Below the pieces are notes generated by a model. It had not been told where the DNA came from. It worked only from the letters and a program-made list of their open reading frames with translations, and made no database searches. Shown here in pieces: positions 8,184-15,186 of a DNA stretch of 15,186 nt. A program made the position numbers and the translations under genes. The DNA comes from CAIURC01 sp043777315 (GTDB lineage: Bacteria > Verrucomicrobiota > Verrucomicrobiia > Chthoniobacterales > Chthoniobacteraceae). The stretch's first letter is position 1. Every line of letters starts with the position of its first letter. The DNA is taken from contig JAYVPW010000171.1 of the NCBI GenBank assembly GCA_043777315.1, positions 1 through 15,186 of the forward strand, given 5' to 3'.

Positions 8184-9569
8184 TTAATGCGGCGCGGGGC
8201 CGCTGCCGAATGCTGGCGCGGGCAGCTTTGGCGGGTGAAAGGCGACGGCGAGGAGGGCTGCGCCGAGCAGGCCAGCGTAGCATGGGACGAGGAAGAGATT
8301 CTTGAAATCGGTCAGGCCGTCGTGCGTGAAAGTTTGCTGGATCAGGCGCGGGCAGATCGAGTTTGCGAGCAGCGCGCCGACGCCGAGGATCATCACGTTG
8401 AACAAGCCCTGCGCGCTGGCCCGCACGTCTTTCGGGAAATAGGCATCCACGAAAATGTAAACGGTGGCGAAGAAGAACGCGTAGCAGATGCCGTGGAGGA
8501 TTTGCACGGCGATGATCAGGCCCGCCGACTGCGGGAAGAACGCATAAACCGCGAACCGCGCGGCGTGGCCGAGGATGCCGATGATCATCGTCAGCCGCCA
8601 GCCGAGCTTTTTCAAAGTCACGCCGAGGACCGCCATCGTGAGGATTTCCGCGATCTGGCCGATGGTCATCACGGGCATGATCCAGTTGCTCGCGATGCCG
8701 ACGCCGCCGTGGTCGGGCGCGGTGCCGAGGAAGGTGCCGGTCCAGTTGAAGTAGCAGTTGTGAACGAAGGAATCGACGAACGTGACGAGCCAGAGGATGA
8801 GGACGAACGGATGCTTCAGCAGGCGAATCGCCTCGAGCCACGCGAGGCTTTCCGCGGCGCCTTCGGCCTTCTTTTTCGGCGGCGTGTGCGGCAGCGCGAG
8901 GCTGAAGGCGGCGAGCGTGAGCGAGACGATGCCGGAGACGATGAAGGTCCAGCGCGTCGCGGCCGTGAACGCATCGCCGGTGAGCGGATTTTTCAAAACC
9001 ACGTCGAACCACGCGACGAGTCCCTGCGGATGCGCGGCCTCCACCGCCGACCAATCGACGAGGATGAAGACGAACGGCCACGCGGCAAAAATCCAGCCGA
9101 ACGTCCCGCCCATGCGGATGATGCCGAACTCCTTTTGCGCGTCCTTCATGTTCGCGAACGCGATCGAGTTCGTGATCGAAAGCGTCGGCACGTAGAACAG
9201 GCAGTGGACGAACATCAGCCCGAAAAACGGCCAGAACGCCTTCACGTATCCGCAGCCCAAAATCGCGATCCCGCCGATGAGATGGCTGAAGGAGAGGAAG
9301 CGCTCGGCGGCGAAGTTGCGGTCAGCGAATTGGTTACTGAAAAACATGCCGATGATCGCGGCGACGGGGAAGGCATTGAGGATCATCCCCTGCTCGGAAA
9401 AGAACCACGCGAGGAACTTCGGGACATAGGGCGCGAGCAGCGCGGGCGGCTCGGTCGGGGAGAAACCGAGGCTCGGCAGGTAGCCGAAAATCAGCGGGAG
9501 CCACGCGCCCCAGATGGCGATTTCCAGCACCATCATGAGGAAGAGTTTGTTGCGGGGGGAGGAAGACAT
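8184..9569 (-). CDS. MFS transporter, nucleoside:H+ symporter family
   Basis: This 461-residue inner-membrane protein has about twelve hydrophobic segments. Family landmarks of the NupG/XapB-like nucleoside:proton symporters are recognisable: LEIAIWGAWLPLIFGYL in the first helix, the YVPTLSITNSIAF segment (126-138), IRMGGTFGWI (151-160), and a C-terminal half with TIGQIAEILT (302-311), KKLGWRLTMIIG and RASAQGLFNVMI (383-394). It is longer than E. coli NupG (418 residues), mainly through loops at about 32-60 and 172-205. The true substrate (nucleoside, sugar or other) cannot be read from the sequence. The start is ATG at 9569-9567. The frame stays open further upstream, but that extension is encoded by a 7-bp repeat array and is not conserved-looking. 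The gene is divergent from gspD and convergent with gluQ. Confidence 0.9.
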   Translation of the reverse strand: MSSSPRNKLFLMMVLEIAIWGAWLPLIFGYLPSLGFSPTEPPALLAPYVPKFLAWFFSEQGMILNAFPVAAIIGMFFSNQFADRNFAAERFLSFSHLIGGIAILGCGYVKAFWPFFGLMFVHCLFYVPTLSITNSIAFANMKDAQKEFGIIRMGGTFGWIFAAWPFVFILVDWSAVEAAHPQGLVAWFDVVLKNPLTGDAFTAATRWTFIVSGIVSLTLAAFSLALPHTPPKKKAEGAAESLAWLEAIRLLKHPFVLILWLVTFVDSFVHNCYFNWTGTFLGTAPDHGGVGIASNWIMPVMTIGQIAEILTMAVLGVTLKKLGWRLTMIIGILGHAARFAVYAFFPQSAGLIIAVQILHGICYAFFFATVYIFVDAYFPKDVRASAQGLFNVMILGVGALLANSICPRLIQQTFTHDGLTDFKNLFLVPCYAGLLGAALLAVAFHPPKLPAPAFGSGPAPH

Positions 9570-9607
9570 GGGGCGAGGGTTTAGCGGGGGATTTGGGGGG
9601 GAACAAG

Positions 9608-9731
9608 GCGGGGGAGGGAGAAAACGTCGAACGTCGAACGCTGAACGTCGAACGTCGAAGTAGGAAGGGTGCCGGACGAGCGCTCGACGTTCGACGTTCG
9701 ACGTTCGACGTTTGCCCCTCCCTCCCCCCGT
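9608..9731. repeat. Inverted repeat made of heptanucleotide units (AACGTCG) in a divergent promoter region
   Basis: The left arm carries five AACGTCG-type units (9623-9657, the third AACGCTG). The right arm carries four CGACGTT units (9685-9712), which are their reverse complement. Purine/pyrimidine tracts flanking the units (GGGGGAGGGAG from 9610; CTCCCTCCCCCC from 9719) are also complementary. The pairing therefore spans about 50 bases per arm around a centre of about 25 bases. It sits between the divergent starts of the MFS gene (9569) and gspD (9771). It could form a cruciform or bind a protein, or simply be an accumulating repeat. Confidence 0.85.
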
Positions 9732-9735
9732 GCCA

Positions 9736-9764
9736 TTGACCTCCCTCCCGCGCGCCACTAAATA
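9736..9764 (+). promoter_or_regulatory. gspD: Candidate sigma-70-like promoter for gspD, possibly leaderless
   Basis: TTGACC (9736-9741) lies 17 bases before TAAATA (9759-9764). The -35 box matches the consensus at five of six positions; the -10 box is weak. Initiation about 7 bases downstream would fall at the GTG start codon 9771, giving a leaderless message. This fits the absence of a Shine-Dalgarno motif, but the call rests on pattern alone. Confidence 0.35.
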
Positions 9765-9770
9765 ACGCCC

Positions 9771-12224
9771 GTGTTTCGCCTACCCCTCTCCCTCGGGCTG
9801 CTTTTTCTCGCTGCGACCGCCTTCGCGCAAAACCCGGTGCCGCCGCGCGGACTGCCGGCCGAAAACCCCGCGCTGCCCGCGCCGGGCGGACTCCCGCCGC
9901 TGCCGGTCACGGTGAAGCTCCAGTATCCGACCGGCGAGCTCAGCGTGATCCTCGACGAATATGAAAGGTTGACGCGAAAAAAGCTCATCCGGCCCTCGAT
10001 CCTGCAAACGTCCGCGCCGATCTACATCGTTTTCAATGAGGATCTGCCGCGGGAAGATGCCGTGAAGATCATCGAAATGACGCTGCTGATCAACGGCTAC
10101 ACCCTCATTCCGTCGGAAGATCCGTCGATCGTGAAAGTCTTCGGAAGTGGCGCCAATCCGAGAACCGGCGGCATCGCGATCATCTCGGACCCCGGACAGA
10201 TCCCGGAAAAAGAGCAGGTCATTTCGTTCCTCTTTCATCTCAAATACGCGGACCCCACCGAGCTCGCGCAGGTCCTGAACGGCTTCATCTCGCCGAGCCA
10301 GGCGGGCTACTCCTCGATCCTCCCGCTGCCGAAAGCGCAGGCGCTGCTCGTCACGGAAAACACGCCGATCATCCGTGGGCTGCTCAAGATCGTGAATGAG
10401 ATCGACCTGCCGCCGGCGACGGTGGACAGCTTCTTCATCGCCCTCGAGCGCGCCGATGTGAAAGACGTGCTCGAGAAGCTCGAGAAGATTTTCGAGAAGA
10501 ACCCGACACCCGGCGCAGCGGGTGCGGTGCCCGGCGTTCCGCGCCCCGTGCGCCCGCTCACCACGCCGGAGGGTTTGCCGATCCCAAACAACGCGACCGC
10601 GGAAGTCACGAGCCCCAATACGGTCGAGATCAACGGCTCCGCCACGCTGACCGAGGACTCGCTGATCGTCGGAAAAATCCGCCTCATCGCCGACGTGCGG
10701 ACGAACCGCATCCAGGTGATCACGAGGAAAGAGAACATCAAATTCGTGCGGATGCTGATCGAGGAATTCGACCGCGACGTGCCGTTCGGCGAGCCCTCCG
10801 AGTATCCGCTGAAATTCGTCACCGCATCCGACGTGCTCGATCCCGTCATCCAGGCCATCAAGGATCCCGGCGCAAAAGACGACGGGGCCGGCGCGGCGGG
10901 CGGGCAGGGAGCGGCTGGCACCCGGCAGGGAACGAACACGAATCGCGGCGGCGCGAACGCCAATACCGGCGGCGCGAATGGCAGCAGCTTCGGCGGCGGG
11001 AGCAGCGGCAACAGCGCGGGCGGATTTTCCGAGGAACTCCAGACCAGCGAGGTGAACACGCAGCCGCGCGCGGTCACCGTCGGCAACACGCGCATCATCG
11101 CCGACACCCGCTCGAACAAGATCATCGTCCTCGGCAACAAGGAGGTGAAAAACAAGATCTTCAAACTCCTCGCCCGCCTCGACCAGCGCGCCCCGCAGGT
11201 CATGATTCACGCGGTCATCGGGCAGCTCGAACTCACGAATAACGAGAGCTTCGGCGTCGATTACATCCTGCACAAAGGCGGCTCGTTCGCCCCGTCCTCC
11301 AGCATCACCGGCGGCACCACGACCACGCCCGGCACCGGCACCACCGCGACGACGAGCGCGGGCAACATCGTCACCTTCGGCAGCACGGGCGCCCCGACGC
11401 TCAATTTCAACTCCCTCATCAACCAGCGCATGATCACCCAAATCGCCGCCGCCGGCACCGGCGGGCTCAGCGGTTTCATCGCCGCCGGCAACTCCCTCGA
11501 CGTCGTCGTCAACGCTCTCCAGGCGACCAACCGCTTCCACGTCGTCGCCCGCCCCAACGTCTTCACCAGCAACAACAAAAAGGCCATCATCGCCTCCGGC
11601 CAGGAAATCGCCGTGCCGACGCAGAGCCTCTCCTCCCTCAACAACAGCACCGGCATCAACCAGGACAACGCGTCCGTCAGCACGTCCGTGCAATTCAAGC
11701 GCGTCGCCCTCCAGCTCGAAGTCGTCCCCCTCATCAACTCCGAGCGCGAGGTCACCCTCGAGATCCTCCAGAAAATCGACGAGCTCGTCCCCGGCGGCGA
11801 CCGCCGCGTCGGCGGCAACGACATCCCCACCATCGCCAATCGCTTCCTCAAATCGACCGTCTCCGTCCCGAATGAATCGACCCTCGTCCTCGGCGGACTC
11901 ATCCGCACCCAGGAGACGAAAGGCGCGACCGGCATCCCCTACCTCAGCAAAATCCCGCTCTTCGGCGCCCTCTTCCGCAGCACCACGACCTCGAAGACCC
12001 GCTCCGAACTCGTCATCCTCATCCGCCCCGTCGTCTCCATGGGCCCCGAGGAAACCGTCCAGACCCGCGAGCGCGAGCAGGAGTACATGAACATCGAGCC
12101 CGACCTCGAGAGCACGATCATCCCGCAAGGCATCCGCCGCCGCGCCCCCTCCCAGCCAGCCTTCCGTGAGCCGCCTGCCGTGTCCCTGCGGGAGAAGACC
12201 CTCGCACCCAGCTTCCGGAAATGA
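9771..12224 (+). CDS. gspD: Type II secretion system outer-membrane secretin GspD
   Basis: This 817-residue protein forms the outer-membrane channel of a type II secretion (or related type IV pilus-like) system. A signal peptide (MFRLPLSLGLLFLAATAFA, cleaved near residue 19) is followed by a Pro-rich linker. An N0-like domain spans about 45-125, and N-domains about 148-212, 215-335 and 343-476. The third N-domain is interrupted by a Gly/Asn/Ser-rich insert of about 50 residues (370-420). The secretin core spans about 478-756 and ends with the signature VPNESTLVLGGLIRT (699-713), GIPYLSKIPLFGALF (721-735) and ELVILIRPVV. A basic/Pro-rich tail completes it. The start GTG 9771 directly precedes the signal peptide, and an in-frame stop lies 10 bases upstream. 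Its stop codon overlaps the gspE start (ATGA), implying translational coupling. Confidence 0.93.
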   Translation: MFRLPLSLGLLFLAATAFAQNPVPPRGLPAENPALPAPGGLPPLPVTVKLQYPTGELSVILDEYERLTRKKLIRPSILQTSAPIYIVFNEDLPREDAVKIIEMTLLINGYTLIPSEDPSIVKVFGSGANPRTGGIAIISDPGQIPEKEQVISFLFHLKYADPTELAQVLNGFISPSQAGYSSILPLPKAQALLVTENTPIIRGLLKIVNEIDLPPATVDSFFIALERADVKDVLEKLEKIFEKNPTPGAAGAVPGVPRPVRPLTTPEGLPIPNNATAEVTSPNTVEINGSATLTEDSLIVGKIRLIADVRTNRIQVITRKENIKFVRMLIEEFDRDVPFGEPSEYPLKFVTASDVLDPVIQAIKDPGAKDDGAGAAGGQGAAGTRQGTNTNRGGANANTGGANGSSFGGGSSGNSAGGFSEELQTSEVNTQPRAVTVGNTRIIADTRSNKIIVLGNKEVKNKIFKLLARLDQRAPQVMIHAVIGQLELTNNESFGVDYILHKGGSFAPSSSITGGTTTTPGTGTTATTSAGNIVTFGSTGAPTLNFNSLINQRMITQIAAAGTGGLSGFIAAGNSLDVVVNALQATNRFHVVARPNVFTSNNKKAIIASGQEIAVPTQSLSSLNNSTGINQDNASVSTSVQFKRVALQLEVVPLINSEREVTLEILQKIDELVPGGDRRVGGNDIPTIANRFLKSTVSVPNESTLVLGGLIRTQETKGATGIPYLSKIPLFGALFRSTTTSKTRSELVILIRPVVSMGPEETVQTREREQEYMNIEPDLESTIIPQGIRRRAPSQPAFREPPAVSLREKTLAPSFRK

Positions 12225-14038
12225 TCCACGAAGCCGCCGCTGGAGGGGAGCCCGCCGTCGCTCCCGACACCACCGCGAGCCCGGGCATCGACCGCGCGTT
12301 GCCCTCCATCGCCCGACCGCCCACGCTCGCCTCCCGCCAACCCCTCCTCGAAGTCCTCCTCGGCAGCGGCGTCCCCGCCGACGAAGCCGCCGAACTCGCC
12401 TCCCTCAAGCCCCCCGCCCGCAGCACCTGGACCGCGGAAATCCTCGACGCCGGCAAGATCGACGAGCTCCGCTTCGCCACCGAACTCGGCCGCGTCTTCA
12501 AAACCCCCGTCGAAGCCATCGACCCCGCCAAAGTCGAGCGCCCCGCCCTCCAGCTCCTCCCCAGCCGCTTCGTCTTCAAGCACCACGTCCTCCCCGTCTC
12601 CTTCCGCGACAACACCGTCCGCCTCGCCACCTGGGACGTCTTCAACAACGTCGCCCGCCGCCTCGCCGCCCAGCAGCTCGCCGGCAAAAAAATCGAGTGG
12701 GTCATCGCCCCCCGCGCCCAGCTCCTCCGCGCCATCAAAGCCGTCTATGGCGTCGGCGCCGAGACCTTCGAGGAAATCCTCCTCACCAGCCGCACCTACG
12801 ACTCCGACAGCGACCGCGAGCAGGCCCAGGACATCACCTCCGACGACCCCGAGGCCAGCGTCGTCAAATTCGTCAACCAAGTCATCCGCGAAGCCATCAT
12901 CGAGCGCGCCACCGACATCCATGTCGAGCCCCTCGAAAACGACCTCCGCATCCGCTATCGCATCGACGGCATCCTCCACGCCGTCGCCGTCCCCCCCCAG
13001 CTCCGCGTCCTCCAGAGCGCCATCCTCTCCCGGCTCAAAGTCATGGCCCACATGGACATCGCCGAGCGCCGCCTCCCCCAGGACGGCCGCATCAACCTCA
13101 CCACCAACGCCGGCGCCATCGACGTCCGCGTCTCCACCATCCCCACCGTCAACGGCGAATCCATCTCCCTCCGCCTCCTCAGTCGCAGCGACAGCACCAG
13201 CTTCGGCCTCGACCGGCTCGACATGAGCCCCGTCCAGATCGAGATCATCAAAAAGCTCCTCCAGCAGCCCAACGGCATCATCCTCGTCACCGGCCCCACA
13301 GGCTCGGGAAAAAGCACCTCCCTCTACAGCTTCCTCTCCTCCATCAACGCCGTCACCCGCCGCATCATCACCGTCGAAGAACCCGTCGAATACCGCCTCC
13401 CCGGCGTCTCCCAGATCGACGTCAAACCCGAGATCGGCCTCACCTTCGCCAACGGCCTCCGTGCCATCCTCCGCCAAGACCCCAACATCGTCATGGTCGG
13501 CGAAATCCGCGACTTCGAGACCGCCGAGATCTCCATCCGCGCCGCCATGACCGGCCACCTCGTCTTCTCCACCCTCCACACGAACGACGCCGTCAGCGGC
13601 ATCACCCGCCTCCTCGACATGGGCATCGAGCCCTTCCTCCTCGCCAGCGTCGTCCGCGCCTTCGTCGCCCAGCGCCTCGTCCGCACCATCTGCGACGACT
13701 GCAAAGAAGTCACCGGCTACCCCCTCGACTACCTCCAGGAGATCGGTGCCCCCATCCCCGAGGACATGAAATTCTACCACGGCCGCGGCTGCGACCACTG
13801 CCGCCACACCGGCTACCGCGGCCGCGCCGCCATCTACGAGATCGTCCCGGTCAATGAGAACCTCCGCCGCATGATCATCCGCAAAGAAACCGGCAGCGCC
13901 CTCAAAGCCCGCGCCATCGCCGACGGCATGCAGACCCTCCGCGACGACGGCTGGCGCCGCGTCCTCTCCGGAAAAACCACCGTCGAAGAAGTCGTCCGCG
14001 TCACCCAGCAAGACGAAGCGATGATCGAGACCGACTAA
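12221..14038 (+). CDS. gspE: Type II secretion / pilus assembly ATPase GspE
   Basis: This 605-residue cytoplasmic hexameric ATPase powers pseudopilus assembly. An N-terminal T2SSE_N/MshEN-like domain covers about 60-177. The ATPase core contains Walker A GPTGSGKST (358-366), the Asp box EEPVEY (386-391), Walker B NIVMVGEIRD (422-431) and the His box TGHLVFSTLHTNDA (444-457). The C-terminal tetracysteine zinc site is complete: CDDC (491-494) and CDHC (524-527). The gene overlaps gspD by four bases. Residues about 8-29 (GGEPAVAPDTTASPGIDRAL) are encoded by a palindromic repeat also found at 7775-7840, so the N-terminus looks repeat-derived. Codon third positions are overwhelmingly C. No gspF or pseudopilin gene follows; the next feature is a repeat region and a convergent gene. 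A PilB role cannot be excluded. Confidence 0.93.
   Translation: MIHEAAAGGEPAVAPDTTASPGIDRALPSIARPPTLASRQPLLEVLLGSGVPADEAAELASLKPPARSTWTAEILDAGKIDELRFATELGRVFKTPVEAIDPAKVERPALQLLPSRFVFKHHVLPVSFRDNTVRLATWDVFNNVARRLAAQQLAGKKIEWVIAPRAQLLRAIKAVYGVGAETFEEILLTSRTYDSDSDREQAQDITSDDPEASVVKFVNQVIREAIIERATDIHVEPLENDLRIRYRIDGILHAVAVPPQLRVLQSAILSRLKVMAHMDIAERRLPQDGRINLTTNAGAIDVRVSTIPTVNGESISLRLLSRSDSTSFGLDRLDMSPVQIEIIKKLLQQPNGIILVTGPTGSGKSTSLYSFLSSINAVTRRIITVEEPVEYRLPGVSQIDVKPEIGLTFANGLRAILRQDPNIVMVGEIRDFETAEISIRAAMTGHLVFSTLHTNDAVSGITRLLDMGIEPFLLASVVRAFVAQRLVRTICDDCKEVTGYPLDYLQEIGAPIPEDMKFYHGRGCDHCRHTGYRGRAAIYEIVPVNENLRRMIIRKETGSALKARAIADGMQTLRDDGWRRVLSGKTTVEEVVRVTQQDEAMIETD
12241..12308. repeat. Palindromic repeat, family TGGAGGG...CCCTCCA, copy 2, inside gspE
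   Basis: TGGAGGGGAGCCCGCCGTCG and the closing GCATCGACCGCGCGTTGCCC TCCA match the arms of the element at 7775-7840, while the central bases differ. It starts 20 bases into gspE and encodes its variable N-terminal tail. The length (68 bases) is not a multiple of three, so an insertion would have needed a new start or compensating changes. Confidence 0.75.
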
Positions 14039-14058
14039 AAGCGTCCCCCGGCGCCCCA

Positions 14059-14217
14059 GCGCCTTCCTTCCGAGTCATCCTGAGCGCAGCCCGGCTTTGC
14101 GGGCGCAGTCGAAGGACCTCTTACTCCTCCCCCGCCCCCGACGGCGCTCACGAACAGGAGGGAAGTAAGAGGTCTTTCGACTCCGCTTTCGCTCCGCTCA
14201 AGATGACCGGAAGGCGC
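14059..14217. repeat. Long palindromic repeat GTCATCCTGAGCG family, copy 1
   Basis: The outer arms GCGCCTTCC (14059-14067) and GGAAGGCGC (14209-14217) are perfectly complementary. Inside them, GTCATCCTGAGCG pairs with CGCTCAAGATGAC with one mismatch, and AGTCGAAGGACCTCTTAC pairs with GTAAGAGGTCTTTCGACT with one mismatch. The element follows the gspE stop codon and is well placed to form a bidirectional terminator between two convergent genes. Repeats beginning TCATCCTGAGCG are, from general knowledge, common in several bacterial phyla. Confidence 0.85.
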
Positions 14218-14237
14218 ACAGCGCGCGAACCTTCCCA

Positions 14238-14380
14238 GTCATCCTGAGCGAAGTGAAGCGTCAGCGCAACGCAGTCGAAGGACCTCTTACTCCTCCCCCT
14301 CCCCCGACGGCGCTCACGAACAGGAGGGAAGCAAGAGGTCTTTCGACTGCGCTTTCGCTCCGCTCAAGATGACCGGAAGG
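14238..14380. repeat. Long palindromic repeat GTCATCCTGAGCG family, copy 2
   Basis: This is a second copy directly downstream of the first, in the same orientation. The 111-base segment 14270-14380 differs from 14104-14214 at only three positions, whereas the outer left arms (14251-14269 against 14087-14103) differ clearly. The remaining bases up to 14444 are GC-rich with no recognisable gene or site. Confidence 0.85.
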
Positions 14381-14444
14381 AAGGGCGCGCGGCCATGTCG
14401 GATGCGGTTGCCGGGCGGGGGGTGCCGAGCCGGACGCGGGGGCT

Positions 14445-15186
14445 TTAATCGACGAAGACGAACTCGTTGGTGGCGAGGAGGATTTGGGCGTATTTCTGCC
14501 AGGGGGTGAGGGGCGCGCCGGGCGGGGGCGGGGGTCCGCCGAAGCTGCCGGCGGCGTCCCAGGCCGTCTGGGCGGAGCGGATGACGGGGGACCAGGTGAA
14601 GCTGTCGGAGTTGTCGTCGGCGCGGCATTCGACGAGGAAATCGAGGGTGTCGCCGCAGCGGACTTCGACGGCGGGGAGGTGCAGGACGGCGGTGGCGCCG
14701 GGCACGGTGACGGCTTCCCAGAGCTGGCCGGTGCGGCTGGAAACGACGCGGCCGAGGACGCCGTCGCGGTCCGGGCCGGGGCGGACGAGGTCGCCCTCGA
14801 TCGAGACGGTGCCGTCTTCGGAGGCGGTCCAGCGGCGGATGGCGGCGTGCCGGGGATCGCGCCCGGTGTGCCCGCCGTGGGCGTGGATTTGGACGAAGCC
14901 GAGGTTCTTGTCGGGCAGCTTTTCCGCCCCCTGCCAGGCGGTGCCGATGAAGACCGGGAGCGGATGGAAGTCCACCTTCCCCGAAGCGGCGTCGAACCCG
15001 CCGAAGCCATACTGCCACGAGGGGGGCACCGTCGCGTCGGGCGGCTGGGCGAGCTGCGCGGCGACGTAGCGGAGGCCGGCGGCGACTTCGCCGGGGTCGG
15101 CGCGGCGGGCGAGGACGCGGGTGTAGAGATATTGGATTTGCGCCTCCACTGGAGCGCGGGGCTCCGTCCCCGCTCGATCGGGCGGG
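14445..15186 (-). CDS. DUF1553 (PSD1)-type protein, C-terminal part, cut by the window edge
   Basis: The frame runs off the right edge; the last 246 residues are visible. The segment IQYLYTRVLARRADPGE and the terminal WQKYAQILLATNEFVFVD match the end of DUF1549/DUF1553 proteins (PSCyt2/PSD1), which in Planctomycetes and Verrucomicrobia often carry a cytochrome c-like N-terminus. Between these two segments is a beta-rich insert of about 170 residues (YGFGGFD, FIGTAWQGAEKLPDKNLGFV, AIRRWTASEDGTVSIEGDLV, DTLDFLVECR, DSFTWSPVI). It resembles a carbohydrate-binding-like sandwich seen in some members of the family. GTG 15149 is not the real start; the open frame continues upstream. The role is unproven, and these proteins are often found near sulfatase or DUF1501 genes. 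No DUF1501 gene is next to its 3' end here. Confidence 0.85.
   Translation of the reverse strand, partial: PPDRAGTEPRAPVEAQIQYLYTRVLARRADPGEVAAGLRYVAAQLAQPPDATVPPSWQYGFGGFDAASGKVDFHPLPVFIGTAWQGAEKLPDKNLGFVQIHAHGGHTGRDPRHAAIRRWTASEDGTVSIEGDLVRPGPDRDGVLGRVVSSRTGQLWEAVTVPGATAVLHLPAVEVRCGDTLDFLVECRADDNSDSFTWSPVIRSAQTAWDAAGSFGGPPPPPGAPLTPWQKYAQILLATNEFVFVD
15151..15186. repeat. Arm of the MITE-like repeat inside the DUF1553 gene, cut by the edge
   Basis: From 15151, GGAGCGC....CTCCGTC...GC.CGA.CGGG matches the left arm of the repeat at 7841-7991 (from 7877) at 24 of 32 positions without gaps. Here it reads in frame on the minus strand as PPDRAGTEPRAP, just before the conserved IQYLYTRVLARR helix. 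The second arm, if present, lies outside the window. Confidence 0.5.

Noticed and set aside
7862..8305. A + strand open frame across the intergenic region after gluQ
   Set aside because: It consists of palindromic repeats and antisense MFS sequence; no protein family is visible.
8187..9584. A 465-codon + strand open frame opposite the MFS gene
   Set aside because: The product is charged and repetitive (Arg/Glu/Asp), whereas the minus-strand frame gives a clear 12-helix transporter.
9570..9758. N-terminal extension of the MFS protein by 63 residues
   Set aside because: The extension is encoded by the 7-bp inverted repeat array and Pro-rich tracts; the family sequence begins shortly after the ATG at 9569.
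9780..12128. A 782-codon minus-strand open frame opposite gspD
   Set aside because: Same cause: a low-complexity Asp/Glu/Arg/Gly-rich product antisense to a clear secretin.
11939..14011. A 690-codon open frame on the minus strand opposite gspD/gspE, rich in Asp, Gly, Val and Glu
   Set aside because: It is the antisense shadow of C-ending codons; the + strand frame has all GspE motifs, and the antisense product is low complexity with no recognisable domain.
14261..15018. Further minus-strand frames extending from the DUF1553 region into the 14.2-14.4 kb repeats
   Set aside because: They are alternative frames of the DUF1553 gene plus repeat sequence; the product is Pro/Arg/Ser-rich noise.

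Overview
The window reads as a piece of a high-GC chromosome, most likely from the phylum Verrucomicrobiota (PVC superphylum). Four things point there. A partial DUF1549/DUF1553-type gene sits at the right edge. A large secreted lipase-like protein ends in a domain of the type W..LETSDSL...W..V...RFYRLR, which is common in verrucomicrobial exported proteins. There is an active/inactive pair of M16B peptidases. Intergenic DNA is packed with palindromic and heptanucleotide repeats of kinds I associate with this phylum. The assignment is an inference; there is no rRNA or other phylogenetic marker. I see no tRNA, rRNA, CRISPR array, transposase, phage gene or defence system.

Layout, left to right. 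(1) 1-1230: 3' part of a glycine-rich secreted or surface protein whose first half has much lower GC than its tail. (2) 1235-3874: a multidomain exported alpha/beta hydrolase (lipase-like) whose 5' end is a palindromic repeat, so its start codon is uncertain; a possible terminator follows. (3) 4062-5429 and 5454-6866: a zinc-containing M16 peptidase and a catalytically dead M16 partner, both exported, then gluQ (6909-7772), which makes glutamyl-queuosine on tRNA-Asp. All three run on the + strand with short gaps and could form one transcript. (4) 7773-8183: a convergent intergenic region built almost entirely from three palindromic repeat families. (5) 8184-9569 (minus): a nucleoside:H+ symporter-family MFS transporter. 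(6) 9570-9770: a divergent intergenic region with a long inverted repeat of 7-bp units and a candidate promoter. (7) 9771-12224 and 12221-14038: gspD (secretin) and gspE (ATPase) of a type II secretion or related system, overlapping by ATGA. (8) 14039-14444: a convergent intergenic region with two near-identical long palindromes. (9) 14445 to the right edge (minus): C-terminal part of a DUF1553 protein.

Functionally, much of the window concerns the cell envelope and export: three or four exported proteins, a secretion outer-membrane channel and its ATPase, and a transporter. The type II components could export proteins such as the lipase or the glycine-rich protein, but nothing in the sequence links them directly.

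The most interesting layer is the repeats. At least four palindromic families and three unrelated 7-bp tandem arrays occur in 15 kb. They fill the convergent intergenic regions, and they also form part of coding sequence: the 5' ends of the lipase-like gene, gluQ and gspE, the middle of gluQ, and probably the loop of the DUF1553 gene at the edge. I did not find a convincing new multigene system. The candidate novelty is this repeat invasion of gene starts, and a possibly phase-variable gluQ.
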